Source: Candidatus Poribacteria bacterium
Lineage (GTDB): Bacteria; Poribacteria; WGA-4E; WGA-3G
Assembly (NCBI GenBank): GCA_028818995.1
Contig: JAPPMR010000753.1
Span: 1-5,837, forward strand
DNA: 5,837 nucleotides
Direction of reading: 5' to 3'
The position numbers and the translations under genes are program-made. The notes under the pieces were generated by a model. The model searched no databases and was not told the DNA's origin. It saw only the letters and a program-made list of their open reading frames with translations. Each line of letters starts with the position of its first letter. Position 1 is the first letter of the stretch. Below, piece by piece: positions 5,820 to 5,837 of the stretch.

Positions 5820-5837
5820 CAGAGATGTACAGATGCT

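Overview
The window carries three protein-coding genes, all intact except where the left edge cuts the first. Moderate-to-low GC, a bacterial RNase J, a free-standing bacterial WD40 propeller with 'SVAYSPDGSTIASGS'-type blades, and palindromic repeats in every intergenic gap suggest an uncultured, probably environmental bacterium. The blade style and the GGTT...AACC palindromes resemble what I recall of Candidatus Poribacteria and related marine or sponge-associated lineages. That placement is inference from memory, not a database result.

Layout. Positions 1-2671 (minus strand) hold the first 890 codons of a large single-chain restriction-modification enzyme: an HsdR_N-like PD-(D/E)xK nuclease, a helical linker, an N6-adenine methyltransferase, and what looks like the start of a target-recognition domain where the window ends. 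It is open to the left edge and has no stop codon here. Its promoter is an exact TTGACA-N17-TATAAT match (2722-2750). Positions 2672-2875 form a divergent control region with two back-to-back promoters, a 9-bp-arm palindrome almost midway between their -35 boxes, and three CAGAATT-type direct repeats. Positions 2876-3793 (plus strand) encode a 305-residue protein made almost only of seven WD40 blades. Positions 3794-3866 are a short convergent gap filled by a long imperfect hairpin. Positions 3867-5591 (minus strand) encode a full-length RNase J. Positions 5592-5837 contain no gene that I can support, but hold an AT-rich leader, a pair of small tandem hairpins and a perfect 9-bp-arm palindrome.

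How they work together. The nuclease/methylase fusion should be a self-contained defence gene needing no separate R, M or (probably) S subunit. The WD40 protein is a scaffold without a catalytic domain. It shares the divergent intergenic region with the defence gene, but nothing in the sequence proves a functional link. RNase J is a housekeeping RNA-processing enzyme transcribed towards the WD40 gene and is probably unrelated to the other two. I see no CRISPR array, tRNA, rRNA or transposase. The points most worth a second look are the palindromic repeat family in all three gaps, the architecture of the divergent control region, and the exact 126-bp periodicity of WD40 blades 3-7.

[Form note: the original answer gave no feature confidence values; the uniform 0.5 is a placeholder required by the schema, not an estimate.]
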